Source: Agromyces italicus DSM 16388
GTDB lineage: Bacteria > Actinomycetota > Actinomycetes > Actinomycetales > Microbacteriaceae
Direction of reading: 5' to 3'
Length of the DNA: 64,000 nucleotides
Assembly: GCF_000421545.1 (NCBI RefSeq)
Contig: NZ_ATXF01000009.1
Coordinates: forward strand, 186,001 to 250,000
Each line of letters opens with the position of its first letter. Positions within the stretch are counted from its first letter, which is position 1. Positions 54,153 through 62,505 of this stretch are shown one piece after another. Under the pieces are notes generated by a model. The model saw nothing but the letters and a program-made list of their open reading frames with translations, had not been told where the DNA came from and did no database searches. The position numbers and the translations under genes were made by a program.

Positions 54153-55871
54153 GTGACCTCCACGCTCCCGAACGACCCCGAGGCGAAGCGTTCGCCTCGC
54201 GAGGTCTTCACTGCCCTCTCGGGCCTCATCATGGGCATGTTCGTCGCCGTGCTCTCGGGCACGGTCGTCTCGACCTCGATGCCCGTCATCATCGCCGACC
54301 TCGGCGGCGACCAGTCGGCCTACACCTGGGTCATCACGGCGAGCCTGCTCGCCACCGCCGTCTCCACCCCGATCTGGGGCAAGCTCGCCGACCTCGTCGA
54401 CCGCAAGATGCTGCTCCAAGTCGCCCTCGGCCTCTTCGTCGTCGGCACCGTCATCGCCGGATTCTCGCAAGACACGGGCATGCTCATCGCCGTCCGCGTC
54501 GTGCAGGGTCTCGGCGCCGGTGGCCTGATGTCGCTCGTCATGATCGCGGTCGCGCTCATCATCTCGCCGCGCGAGCGCGGCAAGTACATGGGTGTCGTCG
54601 GCGGCATCATGGCACTCGCGACGATCGGCGGACCGCTGCTCGGCGGGGTCATCACCGACGCGTTCGGGTGGCGCGCCAACTTCTTCATCGGCGTGCCCTT
54701 CGCCGTGCTCGCGATCATCCTCATCCAGCGCACGCTGCACCTGCCGAAGCCGAACCGCGAGCGGGTGAAGATCGACTACCTCGGCGCGATCCTCCTCACC
54801 GTCGGCGTCTCGCTCCTGCTCATCTGGGTGTCGATGGGCGGCAACCAGTTCGAGTGGAACTCCATCGAGAGCTTCGCCATCATCGGCGTCTCGGCCGCGG
54901 CGATCATCGGCTTCATCGTCACCGAGTTCCTCGTCGAGGAGCCGATCGTGCCGATGAGCCTCTTCAAGAACCGCACCTTCACCCTCTCGGTGATCGCCTC
55001 GATCTCGATCGGCGTGGCGATGTTCGCGACGAGCGTCTTCCTCGCGCAGTACTTCCAGCTCGCGCGCGGCGCGACCCCGACCGAGTCGGGCCTCATGACC
55101 ATCCCGATGATCGTCGGCCAGATGGGAGCGTCGATCGGCATCGGCGCACTCGTCAGCCGTTTCGGCAAGTGGAAGGGCTGGATGCTCCTCGGCTCCGTGC
55201 TGACGCTCGCCGGGGTGAGCCTCATGGCGACCCTCCGCTACGACACCGACTTCATGTACGTGTCGATCTACATGTTCGTGCTCGGCGCAGGCCTCGGCAT
55301 GGTGATGCAGAACCTCACGCTCATCGTGCAGAATGACACCCCGCCGTCGCAGCTCGGCGCCGCGAGCTCGAACGTGAACTTCTTCCGCTCCATCGCCGGC
55401 ACCATCGGCGTGACGGTCATGGGTTCGGTGCTCGCCACCCAGGTGTCGAGCCACATCGCCGACGGCCTCTCCAAGTTCACCCCCACCTCGGCCGACGAGG
55501 TCGACGCACTGAAGTCGCTCGCGACCGGCAACCTGCCGCAGGTCTCGGAGCTCCCCGACACGATCCGCGTGATCGTCGAGGGCTCGTACGGCCACGGCAT
55601 CGCCGACGTGTTCCTCATCGCGATCCCGCTCGCGGTCATCAGCATCATCGCGATCGCGTTCCTGCCGAACAAGCCGCTGTCGACGAAGAACGCCTCGCAG
55701 ACGCTGGCCGAAGAGGCCGAGCAGGTCGCGATCGACCTCGCCGAGGCCGAGATCGCGGCACCGGTCACCTCTTCGATGCAGCTCGTCGACGGTTCGGATG
55801 CCGCGGGCGACGCCCGCGACGAGGCATCCGACCGAGCTGCCGGGGCCGACGGCACGAGGGCCCGCAAGTAG
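54153..55871 (+). CDS. DHA2-type MFS drug exporter (EmrB/QacA family)
   Basis: A 572-residue transporter with about 14 helices: FVAVLSGTVVSTSMPVIIAD, YTWVITASLLATAVSTPIWG, KLADLVDRKMLL (motif A), RVVQGLGAGGLMSLV and GPLLGGVITDAFGWRANFF (motif C). The C-terminal tail is acidic and cytoplasmic. GTG 54153 with AAGGA 6 bp upstream is chosen; upstream TTG/ATG codons lie within the operator and transcription start. Co-transcribed with the downstream MarR gene. Confidence 0.92.
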   Translation: MTSTLPNDPEAKRSPREVFTALSGLIMGMFVAVLSGTVVSTSMPVIIADLGGDQSAYTWVITASLLATAVSTPIWGKLADLVDRKMLLQVALGLFVVGTVIAGFSQDTGMLIAVRVVQGLGAGGLMSLVMIAVALIISPRERGKYMGVVGGIMALATIGGPLLGGVITDAFGWRANFFIGVPFAVLAIILIQRTLHLPKPNRERVKIDYLGAILLTVGVSLLLIWVSMGGNQFEWNSIESFAIIGVSAAAIIGFIVTEFLVEEPIVPMSLFKNRTFTLSVIASISIGVAMFATSVFLAQYFQLARGATPTESGLMTIPMIVGQMGASIGIGALVSRFGKWKGWMLLGSVLTLAGVSLMATLRYDTDFMYVSIYMFVLGAGLGMVMQNLTLIVQNDTPPSQLGAASSNVNFFRSIAGTIGVTVMGSVLATQVSSHIADGLSKFTPTSADEVDALKSLATGNLPQVSELPDTIRVIVEGSYGHGIADVFLIAIPLAVISIIAIAFLPNKPLSTKNASQTLAEEAEQVAIDLAEAEIAAPVTSSMQLVDGSDAAGDARDEASDRAAGADGTRARK

Positions 55872-55872
55872 C

Positions 55873-56346
55873 ATGAGCGTCGTGACCGAGCCCGCCGCCG
55901 AGCCCACCGCCGTCCCCGCCGCCGTCGACGAGGCGATCGCCCACGTCGAAGACCAGTTGTCCTTCGTCTTCGGCCGCGCCCGCACGGTGTGGAAGGAGGC
56001 GGCGCAGCAGATCCACCCCGAGCTGAACCCCGCCGGGTACAAGCTGCTCGCGACGGTCGTGCGGCTCGGTTCGACGACCGCGCATGCGCTCACCGAGCTC
56101 TTCGACATGGACAAGAGCGTGGTGAGCCGCCAGGTCCGCATGCTCGAGGAGGCCGGTCTCGTCGAGAGCCGCCCCGACGAGCGCGACGGGCGGGTGCGCG
56201 TCATCATTCCGACACCCGAGGCGGTCGAGCGGATCACCTCGGTGCGGGCGCGCAACCAGTCGCGCCTGCACGCCGTGCTGCGCGAGCACTCGGTCGAGGA
56301 GCTCGAACTCTTCGCCGAGATGCTCGGCGGGCTCGCCGAGGCGTAG
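55873..56346 (+). CDS. MarR-family transcriptional regulator of the MFS exporter
   Basis: A 157-residue regulator: YKLLATVVRLGSTTAHALTE, LFDMDKSVVSRQVRMLEEAG (recognition helix) and the wing LVESRPDERDGRVRVIIPTP. It starts 1 bp after the exporter stop. The likely operator is the perfect palindrome over the exporter promoter, which would make the unit self-regulating and drug-inducible. Confidence 0.92.
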   Translation: MSVVTEPAAEPTAVPAAVDEAIAHVEDQLSFVFGRARTVWKEAAQQIHPELNPAGYKLLATVVRLGSTTAHALTELFDMDKSVVSRQVRMLEEAGLVESRPDERDGRVRVIIPTPEAVERITSVRARNQSRLHAVLREHSVEELELFAEMLGGLAEA

Positions 56347-56349
56347 GCC

Positions 56350-56451
56350 CCGAGCGGGTTGAGGAGGGAGCGCGAGCGACCGTCTCGAAGCCCCACGTCC
56401 CGCGTGGGGCGAGGTTTCGAGGCGCTCCTCCGTCGATCCTCAACCCGCTCG
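56350..56451. repeat. long imperfect inverted repeat between convergent genes
   Basis: CGAGCGGGTTGAGGA (56350) faces TCCTCAACCCGCTCG (to 56451). A nested CCCCACG/CGTGGGG stem and CGAAG/TTTCG words lie inside. It serves as a two-way terminator between the MarR and peptidase genes and resembles the dispersed GGTCTCGATACG-type repeats. Confidence 0.7.
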
Positions 56452-56458
56452 TCGTGTT

Positions 56459-58306
56459 TCAGCCGGCGCGCAGCGACTGCTGCAGCGCGCCCATGCCGCC
56501 GACGAGCGGCAGGTGCACCGTCGACTTCGACGGGTCGAGCGTGAGCGTCGTGCCTGGCGCCGGGCGCACGGTGAACTCATTGTCGCTCGAGAGCACGACG
56601 AGCCCGATCTGAGATCCCGCCGAGAACACGTAGTCCTTCGGCTCGAGCTCGAACGCGAAGTCGTAGTCCGAGCCCGGAGTGATCGGAGACGTCACCGCGG
56701 CGGAGTCGCGGTTCTCGACGTCCATCCACCCGCGGGTGATGATCTTCGGAGCCCCGGTCGTCGGGTACTCGACGAGCAGTGCGGTGAGGTTCGCCTTCGG
56801 ACGGTCGACCGAGAGGCGCAGCGACACCGAGGGTGTGCCCGAGAGTCGCGTCGGCTCCCCCAGCACCTCGGTGCGGTAGGCGAGCCGGTTCGGTGACGAC
56901 GCCGCGGCGGCGAGGTCGGCGGCGCGAAGGCTCGCGTCATCCACGAGGTCTTCGCTCGCCTTGCCGCCCGAGCGCGAGACTGCGATCGTGCCGATGCCGT
57001 CGGCCTGGGCCGCGCCGCCGAGCTTGAGCGTGACCGCATCGGTCGCCGGGTCGGGCCATTCGGCGTACTCGGTGAGCGTCTTGTCCTCGCGCACCACGTA
57101 GGCCTTCGGCAGCGCCTCCACGCCGTTGTCGACGTCGTAGAGGTACCGGGTGAACCAGCGGTTCAGCAGCGTGTCGTTCGGGTTGCCGCCGTGGCCGCCC
57201 TGGTGCAGGTAGATCTGGTGCGGCACGTCGTTCGCCTTGAGCTCCTCGTAGAGGTCGGCGGCGTTCTTCGTCATGACGTTCCAGTCGTTGAGCCCGTGCG
57301 CGACGAGGGTCGCGGCCGAGATCTGATCGGCGTTCGCGAGGTAGTCGCGCTCCTCCCAGAAGGGGCTCTCGTCGCCGGTGTCGCGGTCTTGGTTCGCCCG
57401 CAGTTCGTCGATGATCGGCTGGCAGATCTCCTGGTCGAAACGGGTGTAGACGTAGTCGGCCAGCACATCGAGGTCTTCACCCTGGTAGCCGCCGGGCGCC
57501 CGCACCGCGCCGTTCGCGCGGTAGTAGTCGTACCAGTTCGAGATCGCCGAGACCGGCACGATCGCCTCGAGTCCCTCGACCCCTGTCGAGGCGACCCCGA
57601 TCGGAAGGGTGCCGTTGTACGAGGTGCCGATCATGCCGACCCGGCCCGTCGTCCAGTCGGCGGCGACCTCGGTCGTGCGGTCGGGGCTCGTGTACGCCGT
57701 CGCACGGCCGTTCAGCCAGTCGACGACGGCCTTGCCCGCGAGCGACTCGTTCGTGCCGCCCGAGGTGGGGCAGCCCTCCGACCATCCGCTGCCGAAGCCC
57801 TCGGCGTGCACGACCGCGTAGCCGCGGGGCACCCAGGTGCTCTCGAGCGAACGCGAGATGGTCGGACTCGTGCGGTTGCGCGGCACATAGGCGGGCCACG
57901 GCTCCTTCTCGCTCGGCGGGTCGCCGATCTCGTGGTCGACCGACCAGTTCGTGACCTGCGTGCCGCCGGCGTAGTAGGGGCTCAGCTCCATGAGCACCGG
58001 AACGTCGAGGCCGGCCGACTCGGTCTCGGGAACCCGGCTCACGTCGATGTGCACGAGGTCGGGCAGGCCGTCGCGGTCGGAGTCGACCTCGCTCTCGACC
58101 CACGCCTCGTGGTTGATCCACTCGGCCGAGTTCTTCGTGAAGACGGCCTGCGAGAGACCGTCGACGAAGGTGGGCTCGGCGGGGTCGGGGCTGGCGTAGG
58201 CGGGCGACGCGAGCGCGACGCCCGCGCAGGCGAGCGCGGCCGTCATGGCGACGGCGACGCGCTGACCGCGTCGCCGCCCTGCGGTGGTAGGTACCGCTCG
58301 GATCAT
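56459..58306 (-). CDS. secreted X-Pro dipeptidyl-peptidase-like (S15/CocE) hydrolase
   Basis: A 615-residue secreted serine hydrolase. The signal peptide runs to about residue 39 (ASPAYA cleavage), followed by the alpha/beta-hydrolase domain with nucleophile Ser in GMIGTSYNGTLPIG, Asp in AHGLNDWNVMTKNA and His in LHQGGHGGNP, then a C-terminal jelly-roll domain (GTPSVSLRLSVDRPKANLTA). VPRGYAVVHAEGFGSGWSEG is typical of S15. It probably releases Xaa-Pro dipeptides outside the cell; related esterases share the fold. Confidence 0.9.
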   Translation of the reverse strand: MIRAVPTTAGRRRGQRVAVAMTAALACAGVALASPAYASPDPAEPTFVDGLSQAVFTKNSAEWINHEAWVESEVDSDRDGLPDLVHIDVSRVPETESAGLDVPVLMELSPYYAGGTQVTNWSVDHEIGDPPSEKEPWPAYVPRNRTSPTISRSLESTWVPRGYAVVHAEGFGSGWSEGCPTSGGTNESLAGKAVVDWLNGRATAYTSPDRTTEVAADWTTGRVGMIGTSYNGTLPIGVASTGVEGLEAIVPVSAISNWYDYYRANGAVRAPGGYQGEDLDVLADYVYTRFDQEICQPIIDELRANQDRDTGDESPFWEERDYLANADQISAATLVAHGLNDWNVMTKNAADLYEELKANDVPHQIYLHQGGHGGNPNDTLLNRWFTRYLYDVDNGVEALPKAYVVREDKTLTEYAEWPDPATDAVTLKLGGAAQADGIGTIAVSRSGGKASEDLVDDASLRAADLAAAASSPNRLAYRTEVLGEPTRLSGTPSVSLRLSVDRPKANLTALLVEYPTTGAPKIITRGWMDVENRDSAAVTSPITPGSDYDFAFELEPKDYVFSAGSQIGLVVLSSDNEFTVRPAPGTTLTLDPSKSTVHLPLVGGMGALQQSLRAG

Positions 58307-58433
58307 GCGATGCTCCTTCGGTCGTGCCGGGGCGCAGGCCTCCACCCGCGCCGGGCGCGGTGCCACCGCCCCGTGGCTCCTCCACACGCTAGGGCCGCGG
58401 CCGTGCGACGCGCCAGAGGATCGCGCTCGTTTC

Positions 58434-58495
58434 GGGGGTGCATTTCCGCAAGGACACGGGCCGAGCACGATCGGATCCTGCGGAAATGCACCCCC
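58434..58495. terminator. 17-bp perfect inverted repeat after the two-component operon
   Basis: GGGGGTGCATTTCCGCA (58434-58450) and TGCGGAAATGCACCCCC (58479-58495) with a 28-bp centre, 16 bp beyond the kinase stop and 128 bp upstream of the peptidase start. It is a terminator candidate; the long loop and exact arms also fit a mobile or regulatory repeat. Confidence 0.5.
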
Positions 58496-58511
58496 GGAAC
58501 GGGAGAGGTGC

Positions 58512-60080
58512 TCAGGGAGCGAGCGGCAGCTCGACCGTGAAGACGGTATGGCCCGGCTCGCTCGCGACCTCCACCGTGCCGTGCTGCGCCTCGACCACGG
58601 CGCGCACGATGGCGAGGCCGAGACCCGTCGATCCGGCGCGGCGCGAGCGCGAGGCATCCCCGCGCGCGAACCGCTCGAAGAGGGTTGCGCGCACCGACTC
58701 GTCGATGCCGGGGCCGTCGTCGACGACCTCGAGTCGCGCACGGCCGCCGACGGTGCGGAGCCGAGCCACGACCTCGGTGCCCTCGGGCGTGTGCACCCTG
58801 GCATTGCCGAGCAGATTCGCCAGCACCTGGCGCAGGCGCGCGTCGTCGCCCGAGACCTCGACGACCCCATCGGGTGCGTCGACCGACCAGTCGTGATCGG
58901 GGCCGGCCGCCTGTGCGTCGCCGACCGCGTCGACGACGATCGATCGCAGGTCGACCCGCCCGTGCACGAGCTCACGGCCCTCGTCGAGCCGGGCGAGCAA
59001 CAGCAGATCTTCGACGAGTTCGGTCATGCGCAGCGACTCCGACTCGATGCGCGACAACGCGTGCACGACGTCGTCGGGCAGTTCACCGCCGTGGAGGCGC
59101 GTGAGTTCGGCGTAACCGCGAATCGAGGCGAGCGGGGTGCGCAGTTCGTGCGAGGCGTCGGCGACGAAGCGGCGGACCTTCTGCTCGCTCTGCTCGCGGG
59201 CGGTGAGCGCGGATGCCACATGGCCGAGCATGCGGTTGAACGCGGAGCCCAGTCGGCCCACCTCGGTGCCGTCGTCGTCGACGTCGACCCGTTCGGCGAG
59301 CGCGACGTCGCCGCGGTCGAGCGGCAGCTCTGAGACGCGCTGCGCGGTCGCGGTGACGCGTTCGAGCGGGCTCAGCGCCCGGGCGACGATGATCGAGCCG
59401 AGCCCGAGCGCGATGACGAGCCCCGCGAGCGCGACGACCGTGATGGTCAGGGCCAGCTGCGAGCTGTCGGCGTTCACCTCGGCGAGCGGCAGCGCCAGCA
59501 CGATCCGCACGCCCTCCCAATCGGTCTGCTCGAGGGCGAGCGCGCGGAAGTCGCCGAGTTCGCCGACGCTGATCGAATTCGGTTCGCCGTCGGCCGGCAC
59601 CTCGGCGAGCACCTCGGCGAGCTCGGCCGGGAGATCGAGCACCCGGCCGCCCTCGGTGATGTACCCGGCACTGGGCTCGCCCTCGGCGGGCACGAGTGCG
59701 GCGAGGGTGCCGGCCTCCTGACCGGGGATGTTGAGCACGAGCGACGGCGCGGCCGAGGGGTCGCCCGGGAAGCCCGGAGGCTGGCCCGAGATCGCGAGGT
59801 TCGCGCGCGAGATCGTCGAATCGAGGTTCGCGTCGAGGCGGGCGACCGAGGAGCCGTGGAACACGGCGACGCTCACGAGGCCGACGACCGCGCTCACGGC
59901 GACGAGCAGCGTCGCGACGATGAGGAGGAGCCGACGACGGAGGGTCCAGGGACGACCGTGGCGCGCAGCATCCGCCGCGCCGACGACGACGCCGGTCGCG
60001 CCGGTCGCATCGGTCGCGACGACCGCCGCGCTCGCCTCGCGCGAGGCGGCGGCGTGCCCGGGGTCGCCGGGCCGGGTCAT
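58512..60080 (-). CDS. sensor histidine kinase
   Basis: A 522-residue membrane kinase. An Ala/Thr-rich cytoplasmic N terminus precedes helix 1 (about residues 49-74, LLLIVATLLVAVSAVVGLVS), an extracytoplasmic sensor of about 140 residues, helix 2 (LALTITVVALAGLVIALGLG), HAMP, the HisKA box VADASHELRTPLASIRGYAE and the ATPase motifs LLGNARVHTPEGTEV, DDGPGIDE and STGLGLAIVRAVVEAQHG. It resembles PrrB/MprB-like kinases; the signal is unknown. The start overlaps the regulator stop by 4 bp. Confidence 0.93.
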   Translation of the reverse strand: MTRPGDPGHAAASREASAAVVATDATGATGVVVGAADAARHGRPWTLRRRLLLIVATLLVAVSAVVGLVSVAVFHGSSVARLDANLDSTISRANLAISGQPPGFPGDPSAAPSLVLNIPGQEAGTLAALVPAEGEPSAGYITEGGRVLDLPAELAEVLAEVPADGEPNSISVGELGDFRALALEQTDWEGVRIVLALPLAEVNADSSQLALTITVVALAGLVIALGLGSIIVARALSPLERVTATAQRVSELPLDRGDVALAERVDVDDDGTEVGRLGSAFNRMLGHVASALTAREQSEQKVRRFVADASHELRTPLASIRGYAELTRLHGGELPDDVVHALSRIESESLRMTELVEDLLLLARLDEGRELVHGRVDLRSIVVDAVGDAQAAGPDHDWSVDAPDGVVEVSGDDARLRQVLANLLGNARVHTPEGTEVVARLRTVGGRARLEVVDDGPGIDESVRATLFERFARGDASRSRRAGSTGLGLAIVRAVVEAQHGTVEVASEPGHTVFTVELPLAP

Positions 60081-60826
60081 TCTGCGGCCTTCAGCATGTA
60101 CCCGGCGCCACGGACCGTGTGGATCATGGGCGCCCGGCCGGCGTCGACCTTCTTGCGCAGGTACGAGATGTAGAGCTCGACGACCGACTCCTTGCCGCCG
60201 AAGTCGTAGGACCAGACGCGATCGAGGATCTGCGCCTTCGAGAGCACCCGGCGGGGGTTGCGCATGAGGTAGCGGAGCAGCTCGAACTCGGTCGCCGTGA
60301 GCTCGATGGGCTCGCCCGCGCGGGCGACCTCGTAGGAGTCCTCGTCGAGGGTGAGGTCGCCGACGGCGAGCACCGGGTCCTTCGCCTGGGCGAGCGTGAG
60401 CGTCGAGCGGCGGATGAGTCCGCGCAGGCGCGCCACGACCTCCTCGAGGCTGAACGGCTTCGTGACGTAGTCGTCGCCGCCCGCGGTGAGGCCGGCGATG
60501 CGGTCGTCGAGCGAGTCCTTCGCGGTGAGGAACAGCACGGGCGTCTCGGTGCCGTCGGCACGCACGCGCGCCAGCACCTCGAGGCCGTCGAAATCGGGAA
60601 GCATGATGTCGAGCACGATCGCGTCGGGACGGAACTCGCGGGCGGCCTTGACCGCGCTCGCGCCGTCGCCGGCGGTGCGCACGTCCCAGCCCTCGTACTT
60701 CAACGCCATCTTCAGCAGCTCGGCGAGCGAGTGCTCATCGTCGACCACGAGCACGCGCACCATCGAACCGTCGGCCTTGGCGATCGCTGGGGCACGGTTC
60801 GGCGCTGCGGCGGGGGTCGTGGTCAT
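60077..60826 (-). CDS. OmpR-family response regulator
   Basis: A 249-residue regulator. The receiver has acidic pair DDE, phospho-acceptor Asp73 (IVLDIMLPDFDG) and Lys in YVTKPFSLEE. The winged-helix output domain has ELTATEFELLRYLMRNPRRV, SVVELYISYLRKKVDAG and HTVRGAGYMLK. The first 22 residues are a nonconserved tail; a later ATG (MVRVLVVDDE, about 60763) is possible. Co-transcribed with the kinase downstream. Confidence 0.93.
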   Translation of the reverse strand: MTTTPAAAPNRAPAIAKADGSMVRVLVVDDEHSLAELLKMALKYEGWDVRTAGDGASAVKAAREFRPDAIVLDIMLPDFDGLEVLARVRADGTETPVLFLTAKDSLDDRIAGLTAGGDDYVTKPFSLEEVVARLRGLIRRSTLTLAQAKDPVLAVGDLTLDEDSYEVARAGEPIELTATEFELLRYLMRNPRRVLSKAQILDRVWSYDFGGKESVVELYISYLRKKVDAGRAPMIHTVRGAGYMLKAAE

Positions 60827-60999
60827 GATTCCAGTATCCGCACCCGGCTATGCGTTTCCTATGGCTTTCATGAGCGGATGCCTCGTGCCGACGGCGTGCG
60901 GAGGGACATAGCCGCGTCATAGCCGCACCATCGGGCGGGCACAGCGCCGACGCCTACTGTCGCGATCGGCGCCTCGCCCGGGGCGCTCCCGCCCTGGGC

Positions 61000-61955
61000 T
61001 GACCCCGTTTTCTAGGTCCAGTTGTTCTGAGAGTCGTCCTGTCGCCCGCGGTCGCGGGCAGAGAGACTGGTCAGATCATGACGAACAGCAGGAAGCGTCA
61101 CACCCCGGAGCAGGTCGTCCGTAAGCTCGGGCAGGCCGACAGGATGCTCGCCGACGGCGCGGATGTCGCCGCGGTGTGCCGCGAGCTCGGGGTGTCCGAG
61201 CAGACGTACTACCGGTGGCGGAACCAGTACGGCGGCCTCAAGGCTGACGACGCGAAACGACTCAAGGAGCTCGAGAAGCAGAACGCGACGCTGAAGCGGC
61301 TGCTCGCGGAAGCGGAGCTGGAGAAGGCCGCGCTCAAGGAGCTGGCTGAGGGAAACTTCTAGGCCCGGGTAGGCGCCGCGCCGCCGTCACTCACCTGATC
61401 AGGACACTGCAGGTGAGCGAACGGATGGCGTGCCGTCTGGCCGGGCTGAGCAGGTCCGCGTACCGCCGCCCGCTCAAGGGCGACACCAGCGCCGACCCGG
61501 ATCGAGCACTGCGGGACTGGCTCCGGCAGTGGGCGAAGGACCATCCCCGCTACGGGTACCGGCGTGCGTACCACGACGCCCGAGCCGAGGGATGGGCGGT
61601 GAACCACAAGAAGATCCAGCGCCTCTGGCGCGAGGAAGGACTGCGGGTGCCGCAACGGCGGCGCCGCAAACGCGTCGGATCCTCGACCATCGACGTTGCC
61701 ACCGCGTCCGCGCCGAACGTGGTCTGGGCGGTGGACTTCCAGTTCGACGCCGACGAGCAGGGCCGGCCGATCAAGATCTGCTCGATCGTGGATGAGCACA
61801 CCCGCGAGTGCATCGGCGGGCTCGTCGAACGGTCGATCACCGCCGACAAGCTCACCGCTCACCTCGAGACGCTCGTCGCCGAGCGTGGAGCTCCCGCGGT
61901 GCTGAGATCGGACAACGGGCCCGAGTTCATCAGCGAGGCGATGGCGGCTGAATTC
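61000..61955 (+). mobile_element. IS3-family insertion sequence, 3' end lost
   Basis: The left end begins TGACCCCGTTTTCTAGGTCC (61000), followed by orfA, a slippery heptamer and most of orfB. The right part, including the catalytic Glu and the right inverted repeat, is missing: at 61956 a different terminal sequence starts. The element is therefore dead on its own. Confidence 0.8.
61078..61362 (+). CDS. IS3-family transposase OrfA
   Basis: A 94-residue DNA-binding protein: helix-turn-helix HTPEQVVRKLGQADRML with VAAVCRELGVSEQTYYRWRN (about residues 30-49), then a leucine-zipper-like coiled coil LKELEKQNATLKRLLAEAEL. It ends EGNF-stop. The last codons contain G GGA AAC (61350-61356), a standard -1 frameshift heptamer, so OrfA is also made as the N terminus of an OrfAB fusion. 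Confidence 0.92.
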   Translation: MTNSRKRHTPEQVVRKLGQADRMLADGADVAAVCRELGVSEQTYYRWRNQYGGLKADDAKRLKELEKQNATLKRLLAEAELEKAALKELAEGNF

Positions 61956-61958
61956 TGA
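61350..61958 (+). pseudogene. IS3-family transposase OrfB, truncated
   Basis: The frame is open from GGGAAAC (61350) in the -1 register: VSERMACRLAGLSRSAYRRP, the HTH_21 region HPRYGYRRAYHDARAEGWAV, QRLWREEGLRVPQRRRRKR, then the rve integrase core with Asp1 in VVWAVDFQFDADEQGRP and Asp2 in VLRSDNGPEF. It stops at EAMAAEF where IS21-like sequence begins, so the DDE Glu and the C-terminal 80 or so residues are gone. Not catalytically competent. Confidence 0.88.
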
Positions 61959-62125
61959 CCCCTTTTCATCGTTTGAATGGTGACCCCTCTGGGGTTGTTG
62001 TTAGTTGCCGTCCCGGCCGTTTGCTGCGCTGAGCAGTTCGCGGCGGGCGCGGGTTCGGTACGAGTCCCCGGTGAGTGTGAGGACTTCGGCGTGGTGCACG
62101 AGCCGGTCGATCATGGCTGCGAGGC
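61956..62125 (-). mobile_element. end of an IS21-like element with the istB 3' remnant
   Basis: It begins TGACCCCTTTTCATCG with a second TGACCCCTCTGGGG copy 25 bp on, the repeated-terminus style of IS21 elements. On the minus strand the last 42 codons of an IstB-like ATPase are readable: LAAMIDRLVHHAEVLTLTGD then SYRTRARREL, stopping at 62001. The rest of istB and istA are absent; the remnant joins the 3' end of the candidate immunity gene near 62125. Confidence 0.7.
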
Positions 62126-62494
62126 TCAATTGTACAAGGCGGCAGTTGGGGGCGTCCATCCTTCTCGTACTGCGATTGCTTCCGCAGCCGCACGCCCGCG
62201 GGCGGTCAGCTCCATTTGGGTGAATTGGAGTTCGCGCGAGGAATCGTGAAACCAGGGACCAGCAATTCGCCTTAGTGCTTCCCAGATATCTACATCCCAT
62301 GGATTGCCCATTGTTGTAGGAGTCATGTAGCCCTCGACTAGTAGCCACGCGACTACGCCGAACACAAGTGCATCGCGGGTTGAGGGGTCTGCGACTCCAG
62401 TCGATTCCGCGACGATTGTGGTCAGTGTCCCCTCATCCACCCAGTCGAACAGTCCATCGACGAGTGCGTCTTCGACAATAGTTCTATCGACCAT
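62126..62494 (-). CDS. small acidic protein, candidate immunity protein
   Basis: A 122-residue protein I do not recognise. It is acidic at the N terminus (MVDRTIVEDALVDGLFDWVD), has a hydrophobic helix (ALVFGVVAWLLVEGYM) and a predicted helical C terminus. It lies 11 bp downstream of the Rhs toxin stop on the same strand, the standard place for the cognate immunity gene. GC is visibly lower than in the rest of the window, as in the toxin tip. Its 3' end abuts IS21-like sequence but the frame seems complete. Confidence 0.55.
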   Translation of the reverse strand: MVDRTIVEDALVDGLFDWVDEGTLTTIVAESTGVADPSTRDALVFGVVAWLLVEGYMTPTTMGNPWDVDIWEALRRIAGPWFHDSSRELQFTQMELTARGRAAAEAIAVREGWTPPTAALYN

Positions 62495-62505
62495 TGGTTG
62501 CTCCT

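Noticed and set aside
54111-56396. 761-codon leftward frame antisense to the MFS exporter
   Set aside because: Shadow of the exporter and MarR genes; no recognisable domain.
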